From NCBI GenBank assembly GCA_029262675.1, contig JAJCYW010000007.1, positions 1 through 64,000 of the forward strand: a stretch of 64,000 nt of DNA, read 5' to 3'. The stretch is from Chloroflexota bacterium (lineage in GTDB: Bacteria > Chloroflexota > Dehalococcoidia > DSTF01 > RBG-16-68-14). Of this stretch, positions 26,750 through 36,106 are shown piece by piece (the stretch's first letter is position 1; each line of letters opens with the position of its first letter). The notes under the pieces are model-generated. The model did not search any database, was not told the origin of the DNA, and saw only the letters and a program-made list of their open reading frames with translations. The position numbers and the translations under genes are program-made.

Positions 26750-27898
26750 ATGTCAACGACGTTCAAGATAGGCAGAATCGCCGGCATCGAGATCGGCGTC
26801 CACTGGAGCTGGGTCTTCATCGTCGCCCTGATCACGTGGTCGGTGGCGGAAAATGTTCTGACGGAGTTCTTCCCAACCTGGACGGACGGTGAGCGCTGGA
26901 TCGTCGGGGTGATCGTCGCGATGATATTCTTCGCCTCGATCCTTCTTCACGAGCTGTCGCATTCGCTGGTAGCGAAGGCGAAGGGCATCCCCGTAAAGGG
27001 CATTACGCTCTTCGTCTTCGGCGGCGTCTCGCAGCTCGGCCGCGAAGCGCAGACAGCCGGCGAGGAGTTCCAAATCGCCGTCGTCGGCCCGCTCACCAGC
27101 CTCGCGATCGGCGCGGCGTTCGCCGGGACCTGGGCCGTCCTGCGCGACCCGGCGCCGGAGGTATCGGCCATCGCGGGCTACCTGGCGCTGATCAACGCCG
27201 CCATCGCCGCGTTCAACATGCTGCCGGGCTTCCCGCTGGACGGTGGCCGCGTGTTCCGGTCGATCGTCTGGGCGCGTAACCGCGACCTGCTCAAGGCCAC
27301 CCGTATCGCCGCCAAGACCGGGGAGTGGGTGGCCTACGGATTGATGGCCGCCGGCGCGGTCCAGTTCTTCTTCAACACGGTCGGCGGCGTCTGGCTCTTC
27401 ATCATTGGCCTCTTCCTCCGTAACGCATCGACGTCGAGCTACGAGCAGATGGTGGTCCAGGCGTCGCTCCAGGGGCTCTCGGCGCGCGCCATGGCGCGCG
27501 ACGCCATAGCCGTGCCGCCTGACATGCCCGTCGACCAGCTCGTTACGGAGCTAATGCTACGCGGCCGCGGCCGCTGCTATCCGGTCATGTCTGGTCAGCA
27601 GTTGCTCGGCCTCGTCACGCTCACCGATGTTCAGGCGCTCGTCCGCGAGCAGTGGGCGGCGACGTCCGTCTTCGCCGTCATGACGCCGTTCGAGCGGCTG
27701 CACACCGTCGCTGCGGACGACGAGGCGCTCTACGTCCTACAAGTGATGAGCGAGAAGGACGTGAACCAGGTGCCCGTCGTCGATGGTCAACTGCTCGTCG
27801 GCATCGTCAGCCGCGGCGACGTAATGCGGCTGATCCAGGTGCGGCGCGCGGTCGCCTCGCAGCCCGGCCACACTGGAGACCAGAGCGACCCGGCCTAG
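26750..27898 (+). CDS. site-2 protease (M50 family) with CBS domains
   Basis: A 382-residue intramembrane metalloprotease. The zinc motif HELSH (~66-70) sits in a membrane helix, and the second ligand motif is NMLPGFPLDGGR (~157-168). About six membrane segments occupy residues 1-225. Two CBS domains follow (~245-370: VPPDMPVDQLVTELML; NQVPVVDGQLLVGIVSRGDV), which bind adenine nucleotides and probably gate activity. This is the Rv2625c-like CBS group. Such proteases release anti-sigma or membrane-bound factors; the substrate is unknown. GGAG precedes the ATG, and a hairpin lies in the leader. Confidence 0.92.
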   Translation: MSTTFKIGRIAGIEIGVHWSWVFIVALITWSVAENVLTEFFPTWTDGERWIVGVIVAMIFFASILLHELSHSLVAKAKGIPVKGITLFVFGGVSQLGREAQTAGEEFQIAVVGPLTSLAIGAAFAGTWAVLRDPAPEVSAIAGYLALINAAIAAFNMLPGFPLDGGRVFRSIVWARNRDLLKATRIAAKTGEWVAYGLMAAGAVQFFFNTVGGVWLFIIGLFLRNASTSSYEQMVVQASLQGLSARAMARDAIAVPPDMPVDQLVTELMLRGRGRCYPVMSGQQLLGLVTLTDVQALVREQWAATSVFAVMTPFERLHTVAADDEALYVLQVMSEKDVNQVPVVDGQLLVGIVSRGDVMRLIQVRRAVASQPGHTGDQSDPA

Positions 27899-27913
27899 CC
27901 GCGCTCGAACCGC

Positions 27914-28690
27914 CTAGCTGTTCTCCAACGCCGTCACTCGCGCCCGCAGGTCCGCTATGCCCGTCTCAATTGAATTCTGCAGATCATCGTCGCGGCGGAC
28001 GATCTCTTTGCCCATCGCGGTGATCACCTTTTCCAGATCCTTGCGGGCCTGCCTTAGCTCGGCTCTCAACTCTGCGATAGCTGCCACGTCTCCCTCCTCC
28101 ATAAAGCGGTCGTCAAATATGTTCTTGTCCACCTCGACGCCATGCAGCATCGGATGGCGGGTTTCGGTCGACCCGTCGTACTGCTTGCCGACGAGCTTAG
28201 CCTCCGTCCAACCTCCGTAGGCCGGCGACAGGGTGAGCGCCGGATCGAGATCGTAGTCGGCCGACCAGAGCGGCATGTGGCGGAAGCTGTCCGGATTCCC
28301 GAAGTGGCCGTGCCACCACCAGTAGGCCGTGTAAATGATGGGCCGCAAGCCTTCCTGCTCCACTTCATCGATCGCCGCGCTGACGATCGGCGAGGAGATG
28401 CCGTCCGTTTCGCAGTCGATCGCGACGAAAACAAGGTCGTCCCAAGCGCGGCCGCAGGCCTGTTTGCCGTTTCGGACCGCGGCTCGGCCGGAGCCCGCGT
28501 TCAGCGCGACGTAGGTGGCAACATAAAGGCCGGCGCGCTTCGCTTCCAGGAGGTTCGCTTCCGCGTGGGGATTGGCGCCAGCGCCGTGCCAGGAGCCGAC
28601 AATCGCGAGCTCCCAGCCATCGCGGGCGAGACGCTGCCACCAATCGCGGCCGGGCCGGCCCTGGTAGACGGAGATATCGATAGCCTTCAT
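27914..28690 (-). CDS. GH25/DUF1906-like lysozyme-type protein with C-terminal coiled coil
   Basis: A 258-residue protein. A TIM-barrel-like glycoside hydrolase domain spans ~1-195. KAIDISVYQGRP at the N-terminus, VAIDCETDG in the middle and KQYDGSTETR near the end parallel the catalytic DxS, DxE and substrate-side strands of GH25 muramidases. A C-terminal coiled coil (~200-258) follows. No signal peptide is visible, as in many phage endolysins, though it lies well outside the phage element. It converges on the site-2 protease gene with a 15-bp gap. Peptidoglycan as substrate is inference. Confidence 0.7.
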   Translation of the reverse strand: MKAIDISVYQGRPGRDWWQRLARDGWELAIVGSWHGAGANPHAEANLLEAKRAGLYVATYVALNAGSGRAAVRNGKQACGRAWDDLVFVAIDCETDGISSPIVSAAIDEVEQEGLRPIIYTAYWWWHGHFGNPDSFRHMPLWSADYDLDPALTLSPAYGGWTEAKLVGKQYDGSTETRHPMLHGVEVDKNIFDDRFMEEGDVAAIAELRAELRQARKDLEKVITAMGKEIVRRDDDLQNSIETGIADLRARVTALENS

Positions 28691-28769
28691 GCGAGATCGA
28701 CGCCACTGTACGCCATCGCCGATTTTGCGCGGCGCGCCCGTGTCACTCAGAGCAGCCCGCCAACCCTCC

Positions 28770-30980
28770 CTAGACCTTCTCCAGTGGCGCGTACGAGAGC
28801 AGCAGCTTCTTGACGCCGGAGCCGTTGCCGAACGCGACCGTCACCTCCTGGTCGTCCGACGTGACCATGCAACTCACCACCACCCCGTCACCGAAGCGTT
28901 CGTGGCGGACGTGGTCGCCGGCCGCGAACGCCGCTTCCGAGGGCACCAACGTCCTGCCGCCTGCCGCTCCGCCGCCGGGCCGCATCCGCGCTAGGCTCGG
29001 CTCCCGATAGCGCGATTCGCGCTCTTCGTCGCGGCCGGGCCGCCGAGCGTCGATCAGCTCCGGCGGCACGTCCTTGAGAAAGCGCGAAGGCGGGTTGCGG
29101 AGACTGCTGCCCATTAGTCTACGACGGAAGGCACGCATCAGGTACAGACGCTCCTTGGCCCGCGTCATGCCGACGTAGCAGAGCCGCCGCTCCTCTTCCA
29201 TCTGCACTGGGTCGTCGAACGAGCGCATGTGCGGCAGCACGCCGTCCTCCATCCCGACGATCATAACGACGGGGAACTCCAGCCCCTTCGCGGCGTGGAG
29301 CGTGATCAGCGTGACGGAGTCCGCCTGTTCGTTGTATTCGTCGCTGGGCGCGACGAGCGCGACGTCCTCCAGCATCTGCGGCAGCGACGCCTCCGGCGTC
29401 AGGCCGTCGTACTCGGCGGCCAGCGTCAGCAACTGCTGGACGTTCTCCCAGCGCTCCTCGCCGTCCTCCTCGAACTCGTTCAGCAGGAACGCTCGGTAGC
29501 CGATCTGTTCCAGCAGCGCCGACAGCAGCTCGCCGACCGGCCGGTCGCGGGAGCTGCCGATCAGGCCGCTCAAGAGCTCGTGAAAGCCCAGCAGTGCCGT
29601 TTCGGCGCGAGCGGCCAGCCGGTGCGGCCGCGGCGGCTGCCGGTCCTCGGCGAGTAGCTCCAGCGCCGCGAACGGCGCGAGGTCGAGGCTCTCAGACCAG
29701 CGCTCCAGCTCGTCCAATGTCTTCTCGCCGATGCCGCGCGGCGGCACGTTGACCACCCGCTCGAACGCGACGCGGTCCACCGGATTGTGGACCAGCCGCA
29801 GATACGCCAGCAGGTCCTTCACTTCCTTGCGGGCGTAGAATCGCGTGCCGCCCACCAGCCGATAGCGCACCTGCTCCCGCAGGAGTGCTTCTTCCAGCGC
29901 CCGCGACTGCGCGTTGGTGCGATACATGACAGCGATATCGCCGGACCGGTGGGTGCGCTTGGAGAGCAACGCCTTCACCTCCGCCGCGACCAGGTCGGCC
30001 TCCTCCAGGTCGTCGTAGGCCTCGTGGACCTGGATCTGGGCGCCCGCGCCCTGCTCCGTCCAGAGCGTTTTCTCCTTGCGGCTCTCGTTTCCGACGATCA
30101 CCGCGTGGGCCGTATCGAGGATGTTCTGTGAGGAGCGGTAGTTCTGCTCCAGCAGCACCGTCTTCGCGCCGGGGTAGTCGCGCTCGAAGTTGAGGATGTT
30201 GCGGATGTCCGCCGAACGCCAACTGTAGATGGACTGATCGGGGTCGCCGACGACACAGATGTTGCCGTGGCCACCTGCAAACTGACGCGCGAGCACGTAC
30301 TGCGCGATGTTCGTGTCCTGGAACTCATCGATCATCACGTGCAGCAGCCGCTGCTGATACTTCTGCAGCAGCGAATCGTTCTGTCGGAACATCGTCACCG
30401 TGCGCATGATCAGGTCGTCGAAGTCGAGGCCGTTGTTCTCTTCAAGCAGCGTCTGGTACCGCGCGTAGGCGCGTGATGCCACCTCGCCAAAGTAGTCGCG
30501 CACGCCCGCCGAGAAGCCGGCCGGGGTGGCCAGTTCGCTCTTCGCGCGGGAGATCGTCGCCAGGATCGCGCGCGGCGCGAACTTGCGCGGATCGACGGCT
30601 AGCTCCGCCAGCACCCCCTTCATCAGCGAGACCTGGTCGGCGTCGTCGTAGATCGCAAAGGCACGGTCGATGCCGGCGGCCTCGCCCTCGATGCGGAGGA
30701 TGCGGGCGCAGATGGCGTGGAACGTGCCGAGCTGGAGGCTGCCGGCCATGTCGCCGAGCAGCGCTGCGACGCGGTCGCGCAGCTCCTTGGCCGCCTTGTT
30801 CGTGAACGTCACGGCCATGATGCGGCGCGGTTCGACGCCCTCATGCTCAATCAGATAAGCGATGCGGTGCACGATGACGCGCGTCTTGCCGCTGCCGGGG
30901 CCGGCCAGAATCAGGAGCGGCCCCTCAACGTGGCGGACGGCGTCTTGCTGTGCCGGGTTGAGGTCTTGGAGGATCTCCAT
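28770..30980 (-). CDS. pcrA: ATP-dependent DNA helicase PcrA/UvrD
   Basis: A 736-residue superfamily 1A helicase for repair and replication restart. In order: the Q motif (LNPAQQDAV), Walker A (LAGPGSGKTRVI, ~26-37), TFTNKAAKEL, DDLIM, the Walker B-type VMIDEFQDTN, GDPDQSIYSWRSAD, the LEQNYRSS motif, VTLITLHAAKGLEFP (motif V), and YVGMTRAKERLYL (motif VI). The C-terminal Tudor-like tail (HERFGDGVVVS) is typical of PcrA. The length matches the family. A TATCAT box lies 12 bases before the ATG, so the transcript is probably almost leaderless. Confidence 0.96.
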   Translation of the reverse strand: MEILQDLNPAQQDAVRHVEGPLLILAGPGSGKTRVIVHRIAYLIEHEGVEPRRIMAVTFTNKAAKELRDRVAALLGDMAGSLQLGTFHAICARILRIEGEAAGIDRAFAIYDDADQVSLMKGVLAELAVDPRKFAPRAILATISRAKSELATPAGFSAGVRDYFGEVASRAYARYQTLLEENNGLDFDDLIMRTVTMFRQNDSLLQKYQQRLLHVMIDEFQDTNIAQYVLARQFAGGHGNICVVGDPDQSIYSWRSADIRNILNFERDYPGAKTVLLEQNYRSSQNILDTAHAVIVGNESRKEKTLWTEQGAGAQIQVHEAYDDLEEADLVAAEVKALLSKRTHRSGDIAVMYRTNAQSRALEEALLREQVRYRLVGGTRFYARKEVKDLLAYLRLVHNPVDRVAFERVVNVPPRGIGEKTLDELERWSESLDLAPFAALELLAEDRQPPRPHRLAARAETALLGFHELLSGLIGSSRDRPVGELLSALLEQIGYRAFLLNEFEEDGEERWENVQQLLTLAAEYDGLTPEASLPQMLEDVALVAPSDEYNEQADSVTLITLHAAKGLEFPVVMIVGMEDGVLPHMRSFDDPVQMEEERRLCYVGMTRAKERLYLMRAFRRRLMGSSLRNPPSRFLKDVPPELIDARRPGRDEERESRYREPSLARMRPGGGAAGGRTLVPSEAAFAAGDHVRHERFGDGVVVSCMVTSDDQEVTVAFGNGSGVKKLLLSYAPLEKV

Positions 30981-31041
30981 AGATGCAGCGGCATGATACC
31001 ACGGCGTGGAGATTGGGAGCTTGAGACTGGAAGGCAGAGAC

Positions 31042-31076
31042 GGGGGAGCCGGAACTATGCGTCCGGTTGCTCCCCC
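31042..31076 (-). terminator. stable hairpin between the beta-helix protein and pcrA
   Basis: GGGGGAGC pairs with GCTCCCCC, extended by CGGA with TCCG (3-nt bulge), over an 8-nt loop. It lies downstream of the 31171-34350 gene and upstream of pcrA, with no clear U-run. Nothing else is seen in the 190-bp gap. Confidence 0.45.
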
Positions 31077-31170
31077 ACCCCATCTTGGTCACTCCGTGAC
31101 CTGCTAAATTCGCTGCTCTCCCCGCAACCGCTATATCTGGTTACGGAAAGAACCTAATGTTCTAGACCCC

Positions 31171-34100
31171 TTAGGCCTTCGGGTTCACCGGCGGCTGCGG
31201 CGGGTGCGGGTTGGCGCAAGTGCTGCCGAAGCGGCCGAAGATGAACTGCAGGTCGTTGATGTCAATGTCGTCGTCCGCCTGCGCGCCGGACGGCTCCAGG
31301 TTCATGAAGTCGTCGTAGATGAGGCTGCCCTTGTCCACGCCCCAGCGGAAGGAGATCGCCTGCGCGTCGATGGCGTCAACCGAGCAGTCAGGCTCCACGT
31401 CACCTTCCAGGTAGCGGAACGTGAAGGCCGCATCGTCGCAAGCGAAGATCGGAATGGCGTGACCTTGCTCGTCGCCTAGGTCGCAGTTGAGGTTGTTGAT
31501 CTGGACGACATTGCCGTTCTCCTGGTTCGGCTTCATGGGAGAGTAAATCTCCGGCTGCGGGTAGACGTTGATCGTGGCAAGCGCGTCGAGCTCATTGATG
31601 CCGAGGCCCTTGCCTGTCGTGACGCAGCCGATGCGAGCCACGCCCTCGAGCTGTGGCTTGGACGCGGAGTCTTCGATGATGCAGACGGCGCCTGCGGCCG
31701 CCCATGACGCACCTTCGGTCAGGTCGACGCAGACCTTCTTGTTGTCGTAGAGCACGTCGAACTCAAAGGCGGCGATCTGCTGCACGGCGCTGGGGTCCTT
31801 CGGGTCCGGCGATGTGATCGTCTGGCTGAGCTGCTCCGTGAGCGTGCCAATGTCCGTGCCGGACAGGCAGTCGGTGGGCGGGATCTTGGAGCCCTGACGC
31901 GTCAACCAGACGTTCTGCAGCACAGGACTCTTGGATACGCGCGGGATCGGTGGCGGTGCGACGCAGTTGACGGTGAGGTCGCTAACATTCTTGACGATGG
32001 GCCCAATCCACGTTGGTCCTGTTTGGACGCCAAACGCGGATCCGCTGGTGAACTGGATCGTCGCAGGGAGGCCCCCCGGAAGCGTGATTTCGTCATACGG
32101 CAGCTGGGCAACAACGGTAGAAGATTCGGAACTGGAGCAGGTCATGCTGATTCGCACGAAGTCGCCGACGTAGGTGCTCTGCGGCAACGGCGGCAAGACC
32201 CCGGTGAGGCAGCCGTGATTCACGGTGTAGCCTGTGGGATTGACGGCGACGTTGGTGTTGTCAATCTGTGCCCGCACGGCCATGGCTGGATCGCAATCCG
32301 GCCAGACGATCTCGTCCGGCGCTGACGCGGCGGGGTTGTAGATGAGGTCGTCGCCGTAGTGGATGAAGCTCTGGGCGCCGAGGTAGCCCTGCTGCGGGAC
32401 GCCCAGGATCTCGACTACAAGCACGAAAGTCTCGCCCACGCCAACCGAGCATTTCGTGGGCCGGGTGATGGCGTCACAGTCCCCTCCATCGACGTCCAGG
32501 ACCATCTCTCGCGGAGGCTCAGCGGCCCAGCCTTCGTAAGCACCTATGTCGCACTTGTCGCCTTGCGGCCGGGGGACTCCGCGCTGATCTGCGATGAGAA
32601 CGCAGTTCGATAATGGGACGACGTCAGTTGCAGGGCTGCCGAGTAGCAGTGCGTGAGTGAACGTGGAACCACCGTTGTCCAGCAGAAGACCTATGAGCGG
32701 ATTGATGTTATTGGAGTCTCCGGTTCCGCCCAATGCGCATGTACCGTCGCTGGCCATGTTATACCCGTTGGAGGCGATGGTCGCGGTTACACTGTCGCAG
32801 GCGAATCCAGCCGGGTTGGTGATTATGGTGTTTTGAAGGTCAACGGACCCTGCGAAGGCATAGAGCGAATCGTTGACCGTGACGTTGGTCAGCGTGATAG
32901 AGCCGCCAGGGCCGTCGTTGCTTATGCCGCCACTATTTCCGCTAACGGTGCTATTCGTGATGTTCGATTTGGCAGCCGCGCCATTGTTGCTAATGCCGCC
33001 GCTGGTCGCCTGGCCGGCCGTGTTGCCGGAAACGGTGCTGCCTTCGAGGGTAAACGATGCTGTGTTAGCGTTGCTGATTCCGCCACCCAGGAACAATGCA
33101 CTATTGTCTTTGATCGTACTGTCTTCGACCGCGAGCGTGCCGAAGTTCGCGATGCCGCCCCCGTCACTACTTGAGTTCCCCGCAATTGTACTGCGAGCAA
33201 GGGTGAGCGTATTGCCGAGGGCGTTAGCAACCCCGCCGCCAACCGTCTCGGCGTTGTTGTCACTGACGCTGGCGTTGGAGAGGGTGGCGGTGCCAAAGTT
33301 CGCGATGCCACCACCTTCACGCGCGGAGTTGCCTACGACGAAGCGAGGCGCCCCTGTCAATGTTCCTGCACTGAATATTCCGCCGCCGAGAGCGCCAGCA
33401 GAGTTGCCTTCGAGATTGGTGCCGTTCACGTCCATAGTTGCGGTGGAGCTGTTGTAGATACCACCACCCGAAGATTCCGACTTGTTGTTGGCCACTCGGT
33501 CTCCATAAAGCAGAGTGAGGTTTCCTCCAGCGTCGTTCATGATGCCGCCGCCTTCATTCGCCGAGTTCTGGTAGATGGTGCCCAAGGAGGATGTCAGGAC
33601 GCCTGCGTTGAATATGCCTCCGCCGAGAGCGCCAGCAGAGTTTTCAAAGACGTCAGGGAGGTGGAGTTCTAACGTGGCAGAGGGGCCATTGTAAATGCCG
33701 CCGCCCGAAGATTCAGACGTGTTGGCGTTCACACTTCCACGGAACTCCATCTCGCCGAGATTGAAGATCCCTCCACCGTTGATCATAGCCTCGTTCCCGA
33801 CGACGACGATGCCAGAGTCGAGGAACGTGGCCGCGGACGGCCGGTTGAAAATACCGCCTCCAGAATCGTCCACCATCCCGTTCCTGATGATTAGGTCAGT
33901 GATCTGAGCGGTTACTCCGACCCCGCCAGGGTCGATGTCGAACACTCTGTCGAGGCCGCCTCCGTCAACTGTGGTTTCTGCGAGGAATCTCGAGTCAGGG
34001 TTACCGAGTATGGTCAGGTCCTCGGTAATGTCCAAGTCACCCGTCGCGTTCGCGTCTTCGCCCGGTCCACCGATACCAAGGTTGTATGTGCTATCACTCG

Positions 34101-34350
34101 CCAACTCGATCGTATCGGCGCCGCTGCCTGCCGGGCAGGCATCAACGGCCGAGTCTGTGTTGGCAGCCTGAATCGCTTCTCGCAGAGAGCAGTCGCCGTC
34201 TGAGTTCAGTTCGTCGACTGTGGTGGTTACCGTGATTATGGCGGCGGAAGCGTGGCGATCCTCTGCCACGCTTAGGGCTCCAGCTATCCCCGCGGCGACG
34301 ATGGCGACCAGAACCCACCGTCTTCCGGCCATGCTCGGTGAATGCGTCAC
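31171..34350 (-). CDS. secreted beta-helix (CSLREA / choice-of-anchor-type) protein with cohesin-like and dockerin domains
   Basis: A 1059-residue exported protein from a GTG start (AAGGGAA upstream). It has a signal peptide (VLVAIVAAGIAGALSVAEDRHASA) and the CSLREA motif (CSLREAIQAANTD, ~53). About 16 parallel beta-helix coils with GGGI(Y/F)N turns span ~130-500. A choice-of-anchor-like end of the helix (GDKCDIGAYEG) follows, then a cohesin-like beta-sandwich (~620-760), a further domain (~780-960), and a C-terminal dockerin with two calcium-loop-like repeats (DCSVDAIDAQAISFRWG; DDDIDINDLQFIFGRFG). Nearly identical coil segments (SESSGGGIYN…NSAGALGGGIF) recur, indicating internal duplication. 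A strong sigma-70 promoter precedes it. Confidence 0.85.
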   Translation of the reverse strand: MTHSPSMAGRRWVLVAIVAAGIAGALSVAEDRHASAAIITVTTTVDELNSDGDCSLREAIQAANTDSAVDACPAGSGADTIELASDSTYNLGIGGPGEDANATGDLDITEDLTILGNPDSRFLAETTVDGGGLDRVFDIDPGGVGVTAQITDLIIRNGMVDDSGGGIFNRPSAATFLDSGIVVVGNEAMINGGGIFNLGEMEFRGSVNANTSESSGGGIYNGPSATLELHLPDVFENSAGALGGGIFNAGVLTSSLGTIYQNSANEGGGIMNDAGGNLTLLYGDRVANNKSESSGGGIYNSSTATMDVNGTNLEGNSAGALGGGIFSAGTLTGAPRFVVGNSAREGGGIANFGTATLSNASVSDNNAETVGGGVANALGNTLTLARSTIAGNSSSDGGGIANFGTLAVEDSTIKDNSALFLGGGISNANTASFTLEGSTVSGNTAGQATSGGISNNGAAAKSNITNSTVSGNSGGISNDGPGGSITLTNVTVNDSLYAFAGSVDLQNTIITNPAGFACDSVTATIASNGYNMASDGTCALGGTGDSNNINPLIGLLLDNGGSTFTHALLLGSPATDVVPLSNCVLIADQRGVPRPQGDKCDIGAYEGWAAEPPREMVLDVDGGDCDAITRPTKCSVGVGETFVLVVEILGVPQQGYLGAQSFIHYGDDLIYNPAASAPDEIVWPDCDPAMAVRAQIDNTNVAVNPTGYTVNHGCLTGVLPPLPQSTYVGDFVRISMTCSSSESSTVVAQLPYDEITLPGGLPATIQFTSGSAFGVQTGPTWIGPIVKNVSDLTVNCVAPPPIPRVSKSPVLQNVWLTRQGSKIPPTDCLSGTDIGTLTEQLSQTITSPDPKDPSAVQQIAAFEFDVLYDNKKVCVDLTEGASWAAAGAVCIIEDSASKPQLEGVARIGCVTTGKGLGINELDALATINVYPQPEIYSPMKPNQENGNVVQINNLNCDLGDEQGHAIPIFACDDAAFTFRYLEGDVEPDCSVDAIDAQAISFRWGVDKGSLIYDDFMNLEPSGAQADDDIDINDLQFIFGRFGSTCANPHPPQPPVNPKA

Positions 34351-34436
34351 GACGTGATTCCCTTCCGGCCGCCAAGCCGCTGCGGGGTAGTGCGGGGCGA
34401 GGAAGAACGGGCCTTAGGCGGCCACCAGTGTCCGCT

Positions 34437-34464
34437 AGTATACTCCTCTGGCGTAAATTGTCAA
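34437..34464 (-). promoter_or_regulatory. sigma-70 promoter of the beta-helix/dockerin gene
   Basis: On the minus strand TTGACA (34464-34459) and TATACT (34442-34437) are separated by 16 bp, close to the housekeeping consensus. The predicted start is near 34430, giving a leader of about 80 nt to the GTG at 34350. Confidence 0.75.
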
Positions 34465-34542
34465 CCAGAGCTACGCAGCGCCAGCGCAGTCAGCTCGCTG
34501 CCGCCGTCTTGAGGGTCCGGCCCAGAAGGCGACGTCCCCTCT

Positions 34543-35355
34543 CTACCCATCTGACGGGTAGATCAGCAGCTCGCTGCCGTACGTAGGGTCCGGCCCCAGT
34601 TCCGCCATCGTGCGCGCGACGGCGTCGCTGGCGGGCAGCTCGTCGAGCAGCAAATACTGGAGCAGCACGTCCGTCGCGGCGTCCGTATGCGCGGCGGAAA
34701 CGGTCTCGCTCCAGCTAATGTAGAGGTCCGCGCCACGGTCGACGAAGGCCGCTGCGGTACGTTCCGAGAGCAGGCCTTCGCAACCCATCATGATGATCGT
34801 CGCGTCGTCGTAACCGCTACCACCGTCGATAAAGCCGGCGCCGATGCCGAAGTAGGGATCACCGCCGTCCCGATAGCGTGCGATGACGACGTTGTTCGCC
34901 GCCTGATCGCTCCCGTATCGCTCCGTGGAGTACGCCTCCGATGTGAAGAGAATCACCTCGTCCACCTGCTCCCCGTCTTTCGTCTCCGCCTGCAAGCGGT
35001 CCGCGTGCGAGCGGAAGAGGATCACGTCGTAGTCGCGATCCGGCAGGCGCCGGTAGAAGTTGACGGTCACATCCTCGCCCGGTACGTAGTCGACCTCATA
35101 GCCGGCGGCCTCCAGCTTCGCCGTGGCATCCTCAACGAACTGCTCGTTGGGAAACGTCAGGCTGAGCTGATCGACGATGGTGGCCCGCAGCGTGTGGTCC
35201 CCGCCGGCGGAAGGCCAGAACACAAATGAAGCCGTCACGCCCGCCGCCCCCAGCACCGCGAGCGCGGCCACCATCGCCGCACGGCGCGGCCCCGCCGCCC
35301 TGCGACCCGCCGCGCGAACGCGTCTGCTGTGCGCCGTTCTACTCCGGTCCGGCAT
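34543..35355 (-). CDS. membrane-anchored extracytoplasmic protein, family unknown
   Basis: About 270 residues. A basic N-terminus rich in Arg/Ala precedes one membrane helix (~30-50, AAMVAALAVLGAAGVTASFVFW). The outer domain includes LSLTFPNEQFVEDATAKLEAAGYEVDYVPG, YDVILFRSHADRL, VILFTSEAYSTERYG, IIMMGCEGLLSERTAAAF and LYISWSETVSAAHTD. The alternating strands with H, C and D residues (RSHAD, MGCEG) recall a caspase/gingipain-like peptidase fold, but this is only a suggestion. The ATG at 35355 lies six bases after TATCCT, so the mRNA is probably leaderless; the frame is open upstream to 35577 but does not look coding. Confidence 0.65.
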   Translation of the reverse strand: MPDRSRTAHSRRVRAAGRRAAGPRRAAMVAALAVLGAAGVTASFVFWPSAGGDHTLRATIVDQLSLTFPNEQFVEDATAKLEAAGYEVDYVPGEDVTVNFYRRLPDRDYDVILFRSHADRLQAETKDGEQVDEVILFTSEAYSTERYGSDQAANNVVIARYRDGGDPYFGIGAGFIDGGSGYDDATIIMMGCEGLLSERTAAAFVDRGADLYISWSETVSAAHTDAATDVLLQYLLLDELPASDAVARTMAELGPDPTYGSELLIYPSDG

Positions 35356-35548
35356 GTGCAAAGGATAACAGGCGGGTCGCTGGTTGTATGTGCGCGGGAG
35401 CACGCGGGCTCTATCTGCGCGGGACGGCACACGCCGCGCAGTCCTCCAGTACATTGCCGGCCTCATCGCGCTTGTCCAGTAAGGCGCATCTGTGAAATGG
35501 CTGGCCCCAGCGATGATATGCCATCGGATCACGAAGGAGGACCAAGCA

Positions 35549-35662
35549 ATGCCTGACATCGGCAACCTCCCTGCCAACGCAGACCTTTCCGAGCGCTAGG
35601 ACGCGCCCAAGGGCTCCAACTGGGGCCTCTTTGGCGCGGACGACCAGCTCTCGGAGTGCTGA
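35549..35662 (+). pseudogene. 5' remnant of a cyclase-family (kynurenine-formamidase-like) gene
   Basis: A strong ribosome site (AAGGAGG, eight bases upstream) and ATG begin MPDIGNLPANADLSER, then an in-frame TAG (35597-35599), then DAPKGSNWGLFGADDQLSE and a TGA. The SNWGxxGADDxL stretch is the usual N-terminal signature of putative-cyclase proteins (SNWGRWGADDELGTLN in the family as I remember it). The homology stops abruptly near 35650, just before a tRNA-Gly fragment. So the gene start survives with its translation signals while the rest was lost at a recombination junction. Confidence 0.65.
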
Positions 35663-35673
35663 ACTCCCCCGAA

Positions 35674-35723
35674 ACTGCTTCCCAGGCAGAGGGTCGCAAG
35701 TTCGACTCTCGTCTCCCGCTCCA
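35674..35723 (+). other. tRNA-Gly(CCC) 3' fragment (attachment-site scar)
   Basis: It contains an anticodon stem-loop CTGC-TTCCCAG-GCAG, a T-arm with TTCGACT loop, the acceptor 3' strand CTCCCGC, discriminator T and encoded CCA (35721-35723). No matching 5' half precedes it: positions 35648-35673 do not pair with CTCCCGC. The T-stem has one A-C mismatch, so it is decaying. Such 3' pieces are left by integrases that use tRNA genes. Confidence 0.65.
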
Positions 35724-36106
35724 AGTCCAATACCTAATGGTAAGGGCCGCCATTTCGGCGGCCTCTGCCCTAGCAGAATCCGTGACCATCTGCTTTCTGA
35801 GCACGGCGCTTAAGGCCAGCTAACGGACTTCGGCGAGCCACTTGCCTAGGGGACAGTTGGTTCAGCTTTAGGCCAGGTACTGGCCGAATTAGCCTAGAGA
35901 TCGCACCTCACAGATACGGGTAAGTTTTGCCTCCTCACACGCGCTGCGCCACCCTCAAGTGGCCGCATCGTCGCTCACCCGGTGCTCGGAGGTCCGCACC
36001 ATGAATACGACTGGGCGGCGTGAGGGCCGGATCGTATTTTGCCACCCCACAAGGATAGGTTGCGTATGGTTCGCCTGTTTGACCTGCCGCCACCAGCCGC
36101 CTACGT
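35724..36106. other. 383-bp stretch without a supported gene
   Basis: Between the tRNA-Gly fragment and the stop of the last nxr-operon gene I see no ORF with coding character, no RNA gene and no clear terminator. It looks like decayed junction DNA. Confidence 0.4.

Noticed and set aside
35648..35723. An intact tRNA-Gly gene
   Set aside because: The 5' acceptor and D-arm do not exist upstream of the anticodon arm (no strand pairs with CTCCCGC), and the T-stem has a mismatch. Only a fragment is supported.
35529..35804. 91-codon minus-strand frame containing GRRESNLRPSAWEAVSGEF
   Set aside because: It is the antisense translation of the tRNA-Gly fragment plus flanks, not a gene.
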